Shown piece by piece: positions 39,912 to 41,386 of a stretch of 41,386 nt of DNA. The notes under the pieces were generated by a model. That model was not told where the DNA came from. It saw nothing but the letters and a program-made list of their open reading frames with translations, and made no database searches. The position numbers and the translations under genes were made by a program. The stretch is from an uncultured Eubacteriales bacterium (GTDB lineage: Bacteria > Bacillota > Clostridia > Oscillospirales > Oscillospiraceae), in assembly GCA_900545815.1 (NCBI GenBank), contig URAM01000018.1:1-41386 (forward strand). Reading direction: 5' to 3'. Within the stretch, counting starts at the first letter, position 1; each line of letters begins with the position of its first letter.

Positions 39912-40004
39912 GCCCCGTATATCCAGCGGCGAATCTCATCCCCGTGATGATACTGGCCCTTGCATATACGATTACATCAAACCGATCAAGGAGGAACTCC
40001 CATT

Positions 40005-41386
40005 ATGGCACTGAAATCTGCTAACGTCACCCAAGGGGTGGATCGCGCTCCCAACCGCAGTCTGTTCGCAGCGCTGGGCTTTACCAAAGAAGAAACTGAC
40101 CGGCCCCTCATCGGCATCGTCAGCTCCTACAACGAGATCGTCCCTGGCCACATGCATTTGGACAAGATCACCGAGGCCGTCAAGGCCGGCGTCCGCATGG
40201 CTGGCGGCACCCCCATCATGTTCCCCGCCATTGCCGTCTGCGACGGCATCGCCATGGGGCACATCGGCATGAAATACTCTCTGGTCACCCGTGACCTGAT
40301 CGCTGACTCCACAGAATGTATGGCCATCGCCCACCAGTTCGATGGTCTGGTTATGATCCCCAACTGTGACAAGAACGTGCCCGGTCTGCTCATGGCCGCC
40401 GCACGAGTCAATGTGCCCACCATCTTTGTCTCCGGCGGCCCCATGCTGGCCGGACATTTAAAGGATGGCCGCCGCACCTGTCTGAGCCATATGTTTGAGG
40501 CGGTGGGCGCCTATCACGCTGGCACGCTGGATGAAGCAGGCGTGGAGGAATACATTGAGAACGCCTGTCCCAGCTGCGGCAGCTGTTCCGGTATGTATAC
40601 CGCCAACTCCATGAACTGCCTGACCGAAGCCATTGGCATGGGTCTGTCCGGCAACGGCACCATCCCCGCCCCCTACTCTGCCCGTCTGCGTCTGGCCAAG
40701 ATGGCTGGGATGCAGGTGATGGAGCTGGTCAAGCAGAACATCCGTCCCCGAGACATCATGACGCCGGAAGCCTTCCACAACGCCGAGACCGTGGATATGG
40801 CCCTGGGCTGCTCCACCAACACCATGCTCCATCTGCCTGCGATCGCCCACGAGTGCGGTATCCAGCTGAACCTCCAGCACTCCAACGAGATCGCCGCCAA
40901 GACCCCCAACCTGTGCCACCTGGCGCCCGCCGGATTCACCTATATGGAGGACTTGGATCGTGCCGGCGGCGTCTACGCCGTTATGAAGGAGCTGGCAGAC
41001 GCCGGTCTGCTCCACACCGATGTGATGACCTGCACTGGCAAGACCATGGCCGAGAATATCGCCCATGCGGACAACCTGAACCCGGAGATCATCCGACCCA
41101 TGGACAACCCCTACATGGCCACCGGCGGCATTGCCGTCCTGTTCGGCAACCTGGCTCCTCACGGATGCGTGGTCAAGCAAGCCGCTGTGGCACCGGAAAT
41201 GCTGGTACACACCGGCCCTGCCCGGGTCTTTGACAGCGAAGAAGATGCCATCGCCGTCATCTACGCTGGACAGATCAAACCTGGCGATGTGGTGGTCATC
41301 CGCTACGAAGGCCCCAAGGGCGGCCCCGGTATGCGGGAAATGCTCAACCCCACCTCCGCCATCTGCGGCATGGGTCTGGGCGAGAG
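40005..41386 (+). CDS. ilvD: Dihydroxy-acid dehydratase (3' end beyond the window)
   Basis: The first 460 codons of an iron-sulfur dehydratase that makes 2-keto acids for valine and isoleucine; complete enzymes are about 550-570 residues. PLIGIVSSYNEIVPGHMHL, MIPNCDKNVPGLLMAAAR, the cluster region ENACPSCGSCSGMYTANSMN, GCSTNTMLHLPAIAHE and DNPYMATGGIAVLFGNLAP are diagnostic. AAGGAGG (39988-39994) is 10 nt before ATG 40005. It follows ilvC after a terminator, so it may be expressed by partial read-through. No disruption is seen up to the window end. Confidence 0.97.
   Translation, partial: MALKSANVTQGVDRAPNRSLFAALGFTKEETDRPLIGIVSSYNEIVPGHMHLDKITEAVKAGVRMAGGTPIMFPAIAVCDGIAMGHIGMKYSLVTRDLIADSTECMAIAHQFDGLVMIPNCDKNVPGLLMAAARVNVPTIFVSGGPMLAGHLKDGRRTCLSHMFEAVGAYHAGTLDEAGVEEYIENACPSCGSCSGMYTANSMNCLTEAIGMGLSGNGTIPAPYSARLRLAKMAGMQVMELVKQNIRPRDIMTPEAFHNAETVDMALGCSTNTMLHLPAIAHECGIQLNLQHSNEIAAKTPNLCHLAPAGFTYMEDLDRAGGVYAVMKELADAGLLHTDVMTCTGKTMAENIAHADNLNPEIIRPMDNPYMATGGIAVLFGNLAPHGCVVKQAAVAPEMLVHTGPARVFDSEEDAIAVIYAGQIKPGDVVVIRYEGPKGGPGMREMLNPTSAICGMGLGE

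Noticed and set aside
36563..41386. Mobile or transferred origin of the ilv region.
   Set aside because: Codon use, ribosome binding sites and GC content match the rest of the window, and no repeats or integrase lie near. I found no mobile element anywhere in the window.

Overview
The window looks like chromosomal DNA from a GC-rich, low-oxygen Firmicute of the Clostridia, most like Oscillospiraceae (Flavonifractor, Oscillibacter or Dysosmobacter type). The grounds are strong AGGAGG ribosome binding sites, sigma-A promoters of TTGACA-N17-TATAAT type, a T-box leader, the infC-rpmI-rplT leader arrangement, a recJ-relA-dtd-MBL-hemZ run and YtrA-type GntR/ABC genes. The genus is an inference. I see no phage genes, transposases, integrases or CRISPR array.

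Layout. 1-4.3 kb: the 3' end of thrS, then a leftward GntR/ABC ATPase/permease operon. 4.6-10.5 kb: envelope genes, namely a GH25 lysozyme with six SH3 repeats, tatD, and an L,D-transpeptidase-like protein with an altered active-site motif. 10.5-20.3 kb: a leftward YbaK/EbsC deacylase gene, then a rightward housekeeping run recJ, relA/spoT, yitT-type, dtd, metallo-beta-lactamase fold, hemZ and a uridine-kinase-like gene. 20.3-27.3 kb: transport with local regulators: an NSS symporter divergent from a LysR gene, an XRE-cupin regulator divergent from azlCD, and a SulP permease with a long extra tail. 27.4-29 kb: tRNA-Pro(TGG), trmB and a GNAT gene. 29-32.4 kb: a leftward acyl-CoA synthetase and infC-rpmI-rplT with a leader. 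32.5-34.9 kb: small accessory genes (EamA transporter, SLOG protein, small HTH regulator, orphan EutN/CcmL-like protein). 34.9-41.4 kb: leftward tyrA and rightward ilvB-ilvN-ilvC-ilvD, the last cut by the window end.

The most striking feature is the tyrA/ilvB divergent region. The ilv side has a classic T-box leader. The tyrA side has a strong promoter, a 25-codon leader ORF with an ideal ribosome binding site and Tyr codons at positions 12, 14 and 15, then a terminator hairpin before tyrA. This is the layout of ribosome-mediated (trp-type) attenuation, here apparently sensing tyrosine. Two different RNA-level amino-acid sensors therefore start about 150 bp apart and point away from each other.

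Other regulatory structure includes face-to-face overlapping promoters with 20-bp-phased repeats between the XRE-cupin gene and azlC, divergent promoters sharing a -35 segment between the NSS symporter and its LysR gene, and an AUU start for infC. Gene starts were chosen from ribosome binding sites and promoters. Several are well inside the longest open frame, as noted in each entry.
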